Position numbers and translations under genes: made by a program
Source: Myxococcales bacterium
GTDB lineage: Bacteria; Myxococcota_A; UBA9160; SZUA-336
NCBI GenBank assembly: GCA_013215565.1
Contig: JABSQV010000005.1
Location: 37,667 to 101,666 of the forward strand
Direction: 5' to 3'
Length of the DNA stretch: 64,000 nt
Notes under the pieces: model-generated
Seen by the model: the letters and a program-made list of their open reading frames with translations, nothing else
Told to the model about the DNA's origin: nothing
Database searches by the model: none
In this document: in pieces, positions 11,001 through 19,314 of the stretch
Position numbering within the stretch: position 1 is the stretch's first letter
Layout: every line of letters starts with the position of its first letter

Positions 11001-11468
11001 CTCGGGCGCCGCGTGTGTGCGGCCCGTACACTCCCCCAGGATCTGGCGGACCATCCCATCCAGGCCCAGGGCCTGACCGTCCTCGGGACGAAAGATGCGC
11101 GCCACCCCGTAGCGCTCCAGTTCCCGGACCTCTGCGGGCGCGATCACGCCGCCACCGCCCGCGTACACGCGAACCTGTTCGCCGCCGCACGCACGCAGCT
11201 GGTCGACCAGGAAGCGGAAGAAATCGAGGTGACCGCCCTGATACGAGGACACGCAGACCGCATCCGCGTCTTCCTGGACCGCCGTACTCGCGATCTCTTC
11301 GACGGAGCGATCGTGTCCGAGATGAATCACCTCCGCTCCGGCGGTCTGCAGCAGGCGCCGGATCAGGTTAATGGCGGCGTCGTGCCCGTCGAAAAGGGCC
11401 GCCGCGGTCACGACGCGAACCGGCGTCCGGCGGGCCGGGGAGGATTCGCTGACGGGTGCGCTCTTCAT
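8043..11468 (-). CDS. icmF: Fused isobutyryl-CoA mutase IcmF
   Basis: The ORF opens at 11573, but the likely start is the ATG at 11468 (MKSAPVSESS), giving 1141 residues; the 35 residues before it are Gly/Pro-rich and unlike IcmF. Domain order: B12-binding domain (about 15-140, FDGHDAAINL), GTPase chaperone domain (about 200-420, GFTGTGGAGKSS and NKYD), linker, then the mutase barrel (about 560-1140) with FPFTGGVFPFARR where methylmalonyl-CoA mutases have [11 protein letters not shown], and SVSGYHIAEAGANP. IcmF interconverts isobutyryl-CoA and n-butyryl-CoA and may also act on isovaleryl/pivalyl-CoA. It sits between hbd and the separate methylmalonyl-CoA mutase, 65 bases from the latter. Confidence 0.95.
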   Translation of the reverse strand: MKSAPVSESSPARRTPVRVVTAAALFDGHDAAINLIRRLLQTAGAEVIHLGHDRSVEEIASTAVQEDADAVCVSSYQGGHLDFFRFLVDQLRACGGEQVRVYAGGGGVIAPAEVRELERYGVARIFRPEDGQALGLDGMVRQILGECTGRTHAAPESEIERLSVENPAAVGRLISWFEARVDPAAALRGRIRSRLEARRRSPRAPVVGFTGTGGAGKSSLVDEIVRRYRREFPGRSVGILSIDPSRRRSGGALLGDRLRMNSIYGPGVFMRSLATRQAHLALSRAVSDAIAVLQGAGYDLVIVETAGIGQSDSEIVDLGDLSVYVMTPEFGAASQLEKIDMLDLAELVVLNKYDRRGGPDALRAVSRQWRRDHPTDARAPDDVPVFATIASRFADPGTDRLFQALLARIAEAGFPEYPRRVLPPTEALRPAPLIPEARARYLGEIAEQVRAYHRRSAEQAEIAREGYALGRALRALGDEPPERLTSYDSGAGRAAAPNEAVSELRRRYDLALARLESGTREAVAGWAELRDRYAATSQSYRVRDREIEVENRTRTQSGLALPRVALPAADEWGELVRYLGREGPPGSFPFTGGVFPFARREEDPARMFAGEGTPERTNRRFHLLSRGQPAVRLSTAFDSVTLYGRDPHPRPDIWGKVGTSGVSVCTVDDAKKLYSGFDLCDPATSVSMTINGPAPVVLAFFLNAAIDQRVERHLRETGELERARAAIRARRCPEFAGPLPEGHDGTGLGLLGIAGDELVAPEVYERIRTEVLRSVRGTVQADILKEDQAQNTCIFSTEFALRMMRDVQRFFVDHDVRNFYSVSVSGYHIAEAGANPISQLAFTLANGLTYCEYYLAEGMAVDEFAPNFSFFFSSGLDPEYSVIGRVARRIWAIAMRDRYGAGERSQKLKYHVQTSGRSLHTQEMAFNDIRTTIQALAALDDQCNSLHTNAYDEAVTTPTEASVRRALAIQLILGREFGQSRSENPLQGSYAIEALTDQVEEAVLEEFERLSERGGVLGAMETMYQRGRIQDESLLYERGKHSGEVPVIGVNTFQNPEPSEAPMAPELIRATDAERRSQLENLECFQARNADAVGPALQRLQEVATAGGNLLAELLETTRRASLGQITEALFEVGGRYRRAM

Positions 11469-11605
11469 CTCTCGCAGAACCCCTCTGCTGTTCTCTTCGG
11501 TCCCCTTCCAGCTCTTCGGCCGCAGCGGGCCCGAGCCTTCCGGCGGGGACCCGCTGCCAGGAGGGCACCACACGGCAGCACGCGAAACTTACATGAAACC
11601 GACTA

Positions 11606-11628
11606 AATCACTGCAAAACATAGTGATT
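11606..11628. promoter_or_regulatory. Inverted repeat in AT-rich gap upstream of icmF
   Basis: AATCACT and AGTGATT form 7-bp arms separated by 9 bases, inside the only AT-rich stretch of the hbd-icmF gap (221 bases). The arrangement resembles a TetR-type operator overlapping a minus-strand promoter. A weak candidate is TTGCAG, 17 bases, then TGTAAG. It suggests icmF has its own regulated start rather than only read-through from thiolase-hbd. Confidence 0.4.
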
Positions 11629-11689
11629 CTATGCCGCGGTCGCCGGCGCCGCAGTCGCCGGGCACTGACGCGGCCGGTCGCGGACCCGG

Positions 11690-12532
11690 CTAGTAGGAGT
11701 AGAAGCCGCGTCCGGTCTTGGTCCCGAGCCAGCCGGCCTCCACTCGCTTGCGGATCAGCGGGCAGAGCTTGTAGTGCGGGTGCCCGAGTTCGCGGTAAAG
11801 CGTGTCCAGGATCGCAGCCACCACGTCGAGCCCGACGAGGTCGGCCAGCGCCAGCGGCCCCATCGGGTGGTTGCAGCCGAGCTTCATGCACTCATCGATC
11901 GCCTCGGGCTCCGCGACGCCCTGCATCAGTGCGTAGGCGGCCTCGTTGATCATGGGCATGATCACGCGGTTCACGACGAAGCCGGGCATGTCCCGGACCG
12001 GGACCGCGACCTTGTGGAGTTGCTCGGCGAGGTCCGTGACCGCCTGCGCAGTCGCGTCGCTGGTCTCGAGTCCGCGCACGATCTCGACGAGCTTCATGGC
12101 ACCCACGGGGTTGAAGAAGTGCATGCCGATGAACTTCTCCGCGCGGCCGGTATCCCGCCCCAGGTCGGTAATCGACAGCGAGGAGGTGTTCGTCGCGAAG
12201 ATCACGTCCTCGGTGCAGATCTCGTGGAGCCGGGAGTAGAGCTCGAGCTTGGTCTCGCGATCCTCGGAAACCGCCTCGATCACAATGTCGCTGCGCTTGA
12301 GATCGTCGAGGGCCGAACTCCCCTGAATCCGCCCGAGCGCGGCGTCGCGGTCCGCCTGCGAGATCTTCTCGCGGCTCAGCATGCGGTCGAGCCCCTTGGT
12401 GACCGCGCCGAGCCCTTTCTCGACACTCGTCTCCCGGCGATTCCAGAACAGCACCTCGTAGCCGTTCTGGGCCGCGAGCTGAGCGATGCCGGCCCCCATC
12501 GTTCCGGTTCCGAGAACCGCCAGGGTCTTCAT
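11690..12532 (-). CDS. hbd: 3-hydroxybutyryl-CoA dehydrogenase
   Basis: The track ORF is over-extended; the ATG at 12532 overlaps the thiolase stop by one base (TGATG) and gives 280 residues, the normal length. [21 protein letters not shown] is the NAD-binding Rossmann start. [22 protein letters not shown] (catalytic His just before it in GMHFFNP) and [13 protein letters not shown] are family hallmarks. It oxidises (S)-3-hydroxybutyryl-CoA to acetoacetyl-CoA or works in reverse. It pairs with the upstream thiolase; a crotonase gene is not in the window. Confidence 0.95.
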   Translation of the reverse strand: MKTLAVLGTGTMGAGIAQLAAQNGYEVLFWNRRETSVEKGLGAVTKGLDRMLSREKISQADRDAALGRIQGSSALDDLKRSDIVIEAVSEDRETKLELYSRLHEICTEDVIFATNTSSLSITDLGRDTGRAEKFIGMHFFNPVGAMKLVEIVRGLETSDATAQAVTDLAEQLHKVAVPVRDMPGFVVNRVIMPMINEAAYALMQGVAEPEAIDECMKLGCNHPMGPLALADLVGLDVVAAILDTLYRELGHPHYKLCPLIRKRVEAGWLGTKTGRGFYSY

Positions 12533-13710
12533 CAGACCAGCTCCACGCCGAGCGCGACCGCCTCGCCACCGCCGATGCAGAGCGTCGCGACGCCGCGGCG
12601 CTTGCCCCGGTCGCGCAGCGCGTGGAGCAGGGTCACGAGCACCCGCGCTCCCGAACAGCCGATCGGATGGCCCAGCGACACGGCTCCGCCGTGCACGTTC
12701 ACGCTCTCTGGATCGAGCCCGTGCTCCTTTACGGCGGCCAGCGTCACGCCCGAGAACGCCTCGTTGATCTCGTAGAGATCCCAGTCTCGGGCTCGCGTCC
12801 CGCTCTTGTCGTAGAGCTTCTGAAGCGCTTGCACGGGCGCGATCGTGAACCACTTGGGCTCGACGGCGGCCGAGGCATCACACACGATCCGCGCCAGCTT
12901 GCGAAGCCCGAGTTCCTGCGCCTGCTCCTCGCCGGCCAGCAGCAGTGCAGCCGCACCGTCGTTTAGCGTCGAGGCATTCGCGGCCGTCACCGTACCCTGC
13001 TTGCTGAAGGCCGCGCGCAGCTTCGAGAACTTCGCCGGGTCCCCGCGGGACGGCTCTTCGTCAGCATCGATCAGGACGGGGTCACCGCGCCGCTGGGGTA
13101 CGGGCACCGGAACGATCTCGTCCTTGAACTTGCCGGCCTCCCAGGCCCCGAGTGCTCGACGATAGGACTCCGCCGCAAACGCGTCCTGGTCCTCGCGACT
13201 GAACGCGTACTTCTCGGCAACCAGGTCGCCACAGTTCCCCATGTGCATGTCGTCGTAGGGATCCCAGAGACCGTCGTGGATCATCGTATCGATGATCTGG
13301 CCGTTCCCCATCCGATAGCCACCACGCGCATTCGGCAGGCAGTAAGGAGCGTTGGTCATGCTCTCCATACCCCCGGCGACCATCACGCCGACGTCCCCGA
13401 TCATGATCTCGCGGCGCGCGAACATCACAGCCTGAAGGCCGGATCCACAGACCTTGTTGATCGTGACCGCCTCGGTCGAATCGGGAAGCCCCGCCTTGAT
13501 CACGGCCTGGCGCGCTGGCGCCTGGCCCATGCCGGCGGAGAGCACGTTGCCGAGGTAGACCCGCTCGACCTGATCCGGGGTCGCACCCGCGCGCGCAACG
13601 GCCTCCTTGACGGCCACCGCTCCGAGATCGGCCGCCGAAAGCGACGCGAACGCCCCCTGGAACGACCCGATCGGGGTCCGGGCGGCGCTACAGATCAGTA
13701 CCTCGTTCAT
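12532..13710 (-). CDS. Acetyl-CoA C-acetyltransferase (thiolase)
   Basis: 392 residues with all thiolase active-site blocks: nucleophilic Cys in NKVCGSGLQ (about residue 88), [22 protein letters not shown] and the second Cys in CIGGGEA near the C-terminus. It condenses or cleaves acetoacetyl-CoA. It is the first gene of a thiolase-hbd pair, and the 138-base gap upstream would carry the promoter. With icmF and the mutase below it, it points to butyryl/isobutyryl-CoA and propionyl-CoA flux. Confidence 0.95.
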   Translation of the reverse strand: MNEVLICSAARTPIGSFQGAFASLSAADLGAVAVKEAVARAGATPDQVERVYLGNVLSAGMGQAPARQAVIKAGLPDSTEAVTINKVCGSGLQAVMFARREIMIGDVGVMVAGGMESMTNAPYCLPNARGGYRMGNGQIIDTMIHDGLWDPYDDMHMGNCGDLVAEKYAFSREDQDAFAAESYRRALGAWEAGKFKDEIVPVPVPQRRGDPVLIDADEEPSRGDPAKFSKLRAAFSKQGTVTAANASTLNDGAAALLLAGEEQAQELGLRKLARIVCDASAAVEPKWFTIAPVQALQKLYDKSGTRARDWDLYEINEAFSGVTLAAVKEHGLDPESVNVHGGAVSLGHPIGCSGARVLVTLLHALRDRGKRRGVATLCIGGGEAVALGVELV

Positions 13711-13848
13711 GGCTCTTCCTCCGGTTCGGGCAGCGGCTCAGGCGTCGCGACCCGCTCCCCGCGGGGCGCTGCCGCACGACCCCAAAAAGCTCTGCAATCT
13801 CGCAGGAGTCTACACTGCACCGTACCCGACCCCGGCTCGGAGCGTCAA

Positions 13849-14712
13849 TCAGAGATAGCCGAGTTCTCGGGCCCGCTTGAGCCGGCGCGTCCAGTTGCGG
13901 TCGGTCTTGACCCAGAGCTTCAGGTGAACGGGCTTTCCCACCAGTTCTGCAATCCGGCGACGAGCCTCGGTCCCCAGTTCTCGCAGCATCCGGCCCCCGT
14001 CCCCCACGACGATCCCCTTCTGCGAATCGCGCTCGACCAGTAGATTGGCCCGGATCCGCAGATCCGCGTCGGCTTCGTTCCACTCCAGAACCTCGGCCCC
14101 CAGCGAATACGGAATTTCGTCTCGGAGCAGTTCGAAGGAAACCTCACGCAGCAGTTCACAGGCCAGAAAGCGCAGTGAGCGATCGGTCAGCGCGTCCTCG
14201 GGATACAGGGCCGGTGACTCGGGGAGATGCTCGATCAGGACTTCGATCAGCGCCTCGATGCCGGCTCCGGTCCGGGCCGAGATCTCGAGCACCGAGTCGA
14301 AACGCTCGCGGCTCGGCAGGGGGCCCGGCGCGCGCAGGTCACACTTGGTCCGTACAGCGATCAGGGGTGCGCTGAGCGACGCCAGCCGCTCTTCGGGTGT
14401 GTCCCAGGCCGCACCGGCGTCGAACAGCAGGACGCGCACGTCGGCGTCTTCGGCGGAGCGAATCGCGGCCTCGGTCAGCGCGAGATTGAAACGCGCCTGG
14501 CTGCGGTTGACGCCGGGTGTGTCGTGGAACAGAAGCTGGGCCCCGGGCCGGTGGACGACCCCGAGAATCCGGCTGCGCGTGGTCTGCGCGCGAGGAGACG
14601 TGATCGCGATCTTCTCACCCAGAAGCGCGTTCAGCAGCGTCGACTTTCCCGCATTCGGGCGGCCCAACAGCGCGACCACGCCGCAGCGGTGGCGGGCGGG
14701 GTCCTGGCTCAT
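13849..14712 (-). CDS. era: GTPase Era
   Basis: 287 residues. N-terminal GTPase domain with G1 GRPNAGKS, G3 DTPG and a variant G4, TKCD instead of NKxD. The C-terminal KH domain (about 200-280) has the RNA-binding loop GDGGRMLRELG. Era binds 16S rRNA during 30S assembly. Its start overlaps the rnc stop by 4 bases, the classic rnc-era order, and it closes the long minus-strand gene train. Confidence 0.95.
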   Translation of the reverse strand: MSQDPARHRCGVVALLGRPNAGKSTLLNALLGEKIAITSPRAQTTRSRILGVVHRPGAQLLFHDTPGVNRSQARFNLALTEAAIRSAEDADVRVLLFDAGAAWDTPEERLASLSAPLIAVRTKCDLRAPGPLPSRERFDSVLEISARTGAGIEALIEVLIEHLPESPALYPEDALTDRSLRFLACELLREVSFELLRDEIPYSLGAEVLEWNEADADLRIRANLLVERDSQKGIVVGDGGRMLRELGTEARRRIAELVGKPVHLKLWVKTDRNWTRRLKRARELGYL

Positions 14713-15407
14713 TCGACGCCGAGGGTTCGGAGCGCGACCTCGGCCGCGAGCTGCTCCGCCTCCTTCTTTGAACGCGCGACGCCGGCGCCCACCGTTCGCC
14801 CCTCGACAACGACATCCACATGGAACTCGGTGAATTCTCCCGCGCCCAACTCCGCGACGGTTCGATACTCGGCGCAGGTGACGCCGTCGCGCTGGAGTGC
14901 CTCGTTGAGACGCGTCTTCGCGTCGGCGACCGCATGCGCGGCCTCGGCCAGACGATCTCCCAGTTGGTCGTCCAGGAACGCGCGAGCCGCATCGAATCCC
15001 CCATCGGTATGGATCGCGCCCAGCACCGCCTCGAACACGTCGGCCAGCACCGCGTCGCTCGCGCGTGCGCCCTGCTTCTCGGCCCCCCGGCCGAGCCGGA
15101 CGAAGGCGTCCAGCCCGATCTGTCGCGCGCAGCGGGCAAGCGCATCTCGGTTCACGAGGCTGGCCCGGCTCCGCGTGAGCCGGCCCTCCCGGGCCTCCGG
15201 ATTCCGTTCCATCAGTCGCTCGGCCACGACCAGGCTCAGGACTGCATCGCCCAGAAACTCGAGACGTTCGTAGCTCTGGCCCAGGTCTCCCTCTTCCTCG
15301 GCGCGGGAGGGGTGCGTGATGGCCCGCAACAGCAGCTCCGGATCCTTGAAGCGGTGACCCAGGCGGCGCTGGAGCGGCTCGGTAGAATGGGTTTCACGCG
15401 GAGTCAG
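14709..15407 (-). CDS. rnc: Ribonuclease III, probable CTG start
   Basis: The catalytic domain carries the signature ERLEFLGDAVLSLVV. The C-terminal dsRNA-binding domain runs from about residue 155 and includes a KKEAEQLAAEVAL helix. In this frame there is no ATG or GTG between the mnmA body and the conserved PLQRRLGHRF start. A strong ribosome site, GGAGGA, lies 7 bases before an in-frame CTG at 15405-15407. That start gives 232 residues and a 14-base overlap with mnmA. An in-frame TTG further in would delete part of the first helix. The 489-aa track ORF is mostly mnmA antiframe. Confidence 0.88.
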   Translation of the reverse strand: MTPRETHSTEPLQRRLGHRFKDPELLLRAITHPSRAEEEGDLGQSYERLEFLGDAVLSLVVAERLMERNPEAREGRLTRSRASLVNRDALARCARQIGLDAFVRLGRGAEKQGARASDAVLADVFEAVLGAIHTDGGFDAARAFLDDQLGDRLAEAAHAVADAKTRLNEALQRDGVTCAEYRTVAELGAGEFTEFHVDVVVEGRTVGAGVARSKKEAEQLAAEVALRTLGVE

Positions 15408-16479
15408 CGATCCATCCTCCGCCGAGCACGCGCGTGTCCGACTCGTCGTAGACCACGGCGGCCTGGCCCGGCGCCGGCGCCCAGACCCGATCCGCGAACT
15501 CGATCCACGCACGCGACGGACCGTCCGCCTTGATCCCGGCCAGAACGCTCGGGTGCCGGTGCCGCACCTGGACGCGGACCGGTCCCTTCGGGGGCTCGCC
15601 ATCCATCCAAGACGCCCCCTCGACCTCCACCCTGGACCGGAACAACCCCTCGCGTCGGTCCACGACCAGCAGATTGTCGCGCGGCCGCACCTCCGTGACG
15701 TACCAGGGGCCGTCGGTGAGACCCAGGCCATTGCGCTGGCCCATGGTGAAACCCGCCGCGCCGGAGTGAGTCCCGCAGACGCTTCCGTCGCGTTTCTGGA
15801 TCTCTCCCGCCCCGGGTGCCTCGGCGTCCGGCCGCAGGCGACGCAGCGCGCCACGGACATCCCCGTCGGGAATGAAGCAGATCCCCTGGCTGTCGGGCTT
15901 GTCGGCCGTCGCCAGACCGAGCGAACGCGCGAGTTCACGGACCTCGGACTTCTGGAGATCCCCGAGCGGGAACGCGACCTCGGGCAGGACTTCGCGCGGC
16001 AGGTCGAACAAGAAGTAGGTCTGATCCTTGGCGCGGTCCGCAGCCCGGAACAGCGCCGGGGTTCCCCCCGGACCGGGGGCGGTGCGCGCGTAGTGGCCGG
16101 TCGCAACGCCGCGGGCTCCGAGCGCACGTGCACGCCCGAGTAGAAGTTCGAACTTGAGCACGCGGTTGCAGGCCACACACGGAAGCGGCGTCGCTCCGGC
16201 CGAGTACGCGGCGACGAAGGGGTCGATCACGGCCTCGCGGAAAGGCTTCCGATAGTTGGCAACGTAGTGCCGGATGCCGAGCGTCGCCGCTACGGAACGG
16301 GCATCCTCCGCGTCGGGGAGACCGCAGCAGCGCTTGCCGGAGGAGGCCCCGGCAGTCTCGGGAGGCGTGCCGAGATCCATCGTCACACCGATGACCTCGT
16401 GGCCCTCCCGCGCCAGCAATGCGGCCGCAACCGACGAATCGACGCCCCCGCTCATCGCGACCAGCCAGCGGTCGGTCAT
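15394..16479 (-). CDS. mnmA: tRNA-specific 2-thiouridylase MnmA
   Basis: The ATG at 16479 overlaps the cysteine desulfurase stop by 4 bases and gives 361 residues; the longer track ORF is an antiframe extension. Visible motifs: PP-loop SGGVDSS for ATP activation, catalytic Cys in CVACNRVLKF (about residue 100), and the second Cys in GICFI (about residue 195). It makes 2-thiouridine at position 34 of Lys, Glu and Gln tRNAs using sulfur delivered from a desulfurase, which is encoded directly upstream. Confidence 0.95.
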   Translation of the reverse strand: MTDRWLVAMSGGVDSSVAAALLAREGHEVIGVTMDLGTPPETAGASSGKRCCGLPDAEDARSVAATLGIRHYVANYRKPFREAVIDPFVAAYSAGATPLPCVACNRVLKFELLLGRARALGARGVATGHYARTAPGPGGTPALFRAADRAKDQTYFLFDLPREVLPEVAFPLGDLQKSEVRELARSLGLATADKPDSQGICFIPDGDVRGALRRLRPDAEAPGAGEIQKRDGSVCGTHSGAAGFTMGQRNGLGLTDGPWYVTEVRPRDNLLVVDRREGLFRSRVEVEGASWMDGEPPKGPVRVQVRHRHPSVLAGIKADGPSRAWIEFADRVWAPAPGQAAVVYDESDTRVLGGGWIADSA

Positions 16480-17630
16480 TGGGCCTTCTCGCCGCGAACG
16501 CGTTCGACGATTTCCGGCAATACCTCGAGCACACGAGTGATGTGTGCGTCGCGTGTATCGGTTCCGAGGCTGAAACGAATCGACCCGAGCCCGACCTCGG
16601 GCGGGATCCCCATCCCGAGAAGCACGTGGGAGGTCTCGGTCGAACCGGACGCGCAGGCGGCGCCGGACGCCACCGCGATCCCGGCGAGGTCGAGCGCCTC
16701 GACCAGCGTCTCGCCGTCCGCCCCGAGAAACGCGGCGTTCAACGTGTGAGGGAGCCGCGCCGTCGTCGAGCCGTTCACGCGAACCTCGGGAATCGCAGCC
16801 GCGATCCCGTTCCAGAGGCGGTCCCGAAGCCGGCCAAGCCGCTCGCTCCGCTCGCAGAGATCCCGACCGGCCGCCTCGCACGCGGCCCCGAATCCCACGA
16901 TGCCGGGCACGTTTTCGGTTCCGGCCCGCCGGCGGCGCTCCTGCGGCCCGCCGCGAAGCAGCGCCGAGAAGCGACTGCCCTCGCGCACGTAAAGGGCCCC
17001 GACCCCCTTGGGCCCACCGAGCTTGTGCGCCGAGAACGAGGCGAACTCGATCGGATGTTCCCGCAGCGAGAGCTCGACCTTGCCAAGGGCCTGAACCGCA
17101 TCGGTGTGAAACGGCACACCGTGCGCCGCCGCGACTCGGGCGATCTCCGGAATCGGCTGCACCACCCCGGTCTCGTTGTTCGCCCACATCACCGTCACGA
17201 GCAGCGTCCGAGCGTCGAGGCACGCCGCCAAGCGTTCCGGATCCAGGATCCCGTCCGAGTCGACCCCGAGTTCGGTGACTCGAAGTCCTTCGCGGCGAAG
17301 GTCCTGGCAGAGCTCGCGCACCGAGGGATGCTCCGTGACGCAGGTCACGATGTGGTCACCGTGCCGGGGTGATCGCAGCGCGGTGCTCCGGAGCACGGTG
17401 TTGTTCGCCTCCGTCGCCGAACTCGTGAAAACGACTGTCTCGGGCTCCGCGCCCAGGAGTCGCGCCACCTGCGCGCGCGCCGCCTCGACTGCCGAGCGCG
17501 CACGGCTTCCGGCCCAGTGAACGCTCGAGGGATTCCCAAACACCTCCTCCAGCACCTCGCGCATCGCCTGCAGGGCCTCAGGCCGGAGGGGCGTGGTGGC
17601 GTTATGGTCGAGGTAGACGGGCTCCATCAT
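16476..17630 (-). CDS. iscS: Cysteine desulfurase (IscS/NifS family)
   Basis: 384 residues of the PLP fold-type I family. The PLP lysine is in FSAHKLGGPKGVGALY. The persulfide cysteine lies in GAACASGSTETSHVL, in the long loop typical of IscS/NifS (class I). It opens MMEPVYLDHNATTPL; either Met could start. Position directly upstream of mnmA, with overlapping stop and start, indicates a role in tRNA thiolation, and perhaps Fe-S assembly too. No iscU or iscR is adjacent. Confidence 0.92.
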   Translation of the reverse strand: MMEPVYLDHNATTPLRPEALQAMREVLEEVFGNPSSVHWAGSRARSAVEAARAQVARLLGAEPETVVFTSSATEANNTVLRSTALRSPRHGDHIVTCVTEHPSVRELCQDLRREGLRVTELGVDSDGILDPERLAACLDARTLLVTVMWANNETGVVQPIPEIARVAAAHGVPFHTDAVQALGKVELSLREHPIEFASFSAHKLGGPKGVGALYVREGSRFSALLRGGPQERRRRAGTENVPGIVGFGAACEAAGRDLCERSERLGRLRDRLWNGIAAAIPEVRVNGSTTARLPHTLNAAFLGADGETLVEALDLAGIAVASGAACASGSTETSHVLLGMGIPPEVGLGSIRFSLGTDTRDAHITRVLEVLPEIVERVRGEKAQ

Positions 17631-17639
17631 GCTGGGAAT

Positions 17640-18809
17640 TTAGCTACCTGGGCGCTTCGCGCCGCCCCCGCCGAGTGCCGACAGGACCTGCTCGAGCGAG
17701 ATCGCCTCGGGCGACACGGCGGGCAGCAGCCCGTGATCTCCCTCGGGGTCGACCAGAATACCCGACCTGAGCAGCGGATCGATCGCGGCCTGCACCCGGC
17801 CAGCCTCGACCCCGAGCCAGACCGCGAGTTGGTCGGGGCGCGGGGTCGCGCGCCCTCCCCGGAAGGCCTCGATCACCAACCGCAGGATTTCCAGCCCCAG
17901 CGGCCGGGTCCCTTCCGGGTCGGGCCCGTCCGGGTCCGCTCCGCCGGCGAAGCGCACGCGCACGCGCACGATCAGCTCCGCGCCGAGGAGAACCAGGACC
18001 CACGACAGGTAGATCCAGACGAGCAGGATCGGAAGCTGAGCCAGCGCGCCGTAGATCGCGTTGTAGCGCGCGAACCCGAACTGCAGCTCGAGGTAGAGGA
18101 GCTGGACGGATTGAAACAGGGTCCCGCTCACGACCCCGCCCAGCACCGCGAAGCGCAGCGGGAGGTGGGTGTTCGGCATCCAGGAGTACAGAAAGCTGAA
18201 GCCGATCCAGACGCTGACCCAGGGGAGCACGGCCAGAATTCCGTATGCCAGGCCGCTACCGATGCGATCGCCGAAGACCCGGGCCAGCAGCTCCGGGTTC
18301 CCGAGTAACGTCTGCAACACGACGGAAGCGACGACCAGAATCGAGCTCACCATCAGCATCGACAGGTACTCGCCGATCCGCCGCAGGTAACCGCGCGCGG
18401 AGCGCACGCCGAAGATGTGGTTCAGCGACTGCTCGACGTTCCCGAACAGCGTCCAAACCGACACGAACAGCAGTGCGAGGCCTACGCCCCCGACCGCCTG
18501 CGCGTTGGCGCGACCGATGTATTCCAGAAGATCGTCGATCGATTGTTGCTCGATCACCGGAAAGCGGTCGAGCAGAAACGGGCGGAGCAGCTCCGCAAAG
18601 CCCGCACCCTTGAGGACCGCCAGAACTACCGCAAGCAGCGGAACCACGGCCAGCAGCGTCGAATAGGTGAGTGCCGACGCGCGCAGCAGACAGCGGTCGC
18701 GCTGGAAGCCCTCGATGGTTCGGAGCCCAAAGCGCAACCCCGGCATCGCGACCAGGGCGTCGCGGAGCGATACTGCGCGCGCGCGCCAGCGCTCCAGCAG
18801 GGCCGACAC
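17640..18809 (-). CDS. yihY: YihY/BrkB-family inner membrane protein
   Basis: The track ORF includes comEA antiframe. The GTG at 18809 lies one base after the comEA-like stop and is preceded by AGAGG at 8 bases, giving 389 residues. About six hydrophobic segments fill residues 30-280, including SALTYSTLLAVVPLLAVVLAV and FVSVWTLFGNVEQSLN, which fit the YihY/BrkB (formerly RNase BN) family. The cytoplasmic tail of about 100 residues contains a helix-turn-helix-like stretch (RPDQLAVWLGVEAGRVQAAI), as in some longer members. Function in this family is unsettled. Confidence 0.88.
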   Translation of the reverse strand: MSALLERWRARAVSLRDALVAMPGLRFGLRTIEGFQRDRCLLRASALTYSTLLAVVPLLAVVLAVLKGAGFAELLRPFLLDRFPVIEQQSIDDLLEYIGRANAQAVGGVGLALLFVSVWTLFGNVEQSLNHIFGVRSARGYLRRIGEYLSMLMVSSILVVASVVLQTLLGNPELLARVFGDRIGSGLAYGILAVLPWVSVWIGFSFLYSWMPNTHLPLRFAVLGGVVSGTLFQSVQLLYLELQFGFARYNAIYGALAQLPILLVWIYLSWVLVLLGAELIVRVRVRFAGGADPDGPDPEGTRPLGLEILRLVIEAFRGGRATPRPDQLAVWLGVEAGRVQAAIDPLLRSGILVDPEGDHGLLPAVSPEAISLEQVLSALGGGGAKRPGS

Positions 18810-18810
18810 G

Positions 18811-19314
18811 CTAGCGGCCTCTTTGCGCCGGCGCGCGCGCGCCCAGACCCGCGGAGCAGGCCGGGTCGGGCCCGGCCAGGAACACGGCAGACCGGAGCGC
18901 TTCGACGCTGCGCGGGCCGATGCCGCGAACCCGCAGCAGATCTTCGATCCGCTCGAAACGGCCGCGCCGCTCGCGGTCGGCGACGAGTTCCGCGGCGCGC
19001 ACCGGACCGATGCCGGGCAGGGCCGAGAGATCCTCCGGGGCGGCTTCGTTGAGTGGGATCGGCCAGCCGAACAAGCGACGCTGAGATCCCGTGAGCTCCG
19101 CACAACTGCACGGAGCCGCCGCCCCGGGGCGGTCGAGCCGGCAGCCCGACGCGTCGGCGACCAGTACCGCGGGTGTCGGGTCGGCGGGGTCGACGCCCGC
19201 GACCGCGACCGCTCCCGCGAGCGCGAGCCAGACCGCGAGGCGGGCGCCATCGAGCCCGGGTACACGCGCGGCCCTTGCCCGAGGCTGCCTCCGACCCTGC
19301 TCCAGGCGGCTCAT
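18811..19314 (-). CDS. ComEA-like helix-hairpin-helix protein
   Basis: 167 residues: a basic N-terminus, one hydrophobic segment (about 26-42, [16 protein letters not shown]) and a C-terminal pair of helix-hairpin-helix motifs ([17 protein letters not shown], then [15 protein letters not shown]). This is the layout of ComEA, a membrane-anchored DNA receptor in natural transformation. Its ATG overlaps the lysC stop by 4 bases. No comEC is in the window, so a role in DNA uptake is only possible. Confidence 0.8.
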   Translation of the reverse strand: MSRLEQGRRQPRARAARVPGLDGARLAVWLALAGAVAVAGVDPADPTPAVLVADASGCRLDRPGAAAPCSCAELTGSQRRLFGWPIPLNEAAPEDLSALPGIGPVRAAELVADRERRGRFERIEDLLRVRGIGPRSVEALRSAVFLAGPDPACSAGLGARAPAQRGR

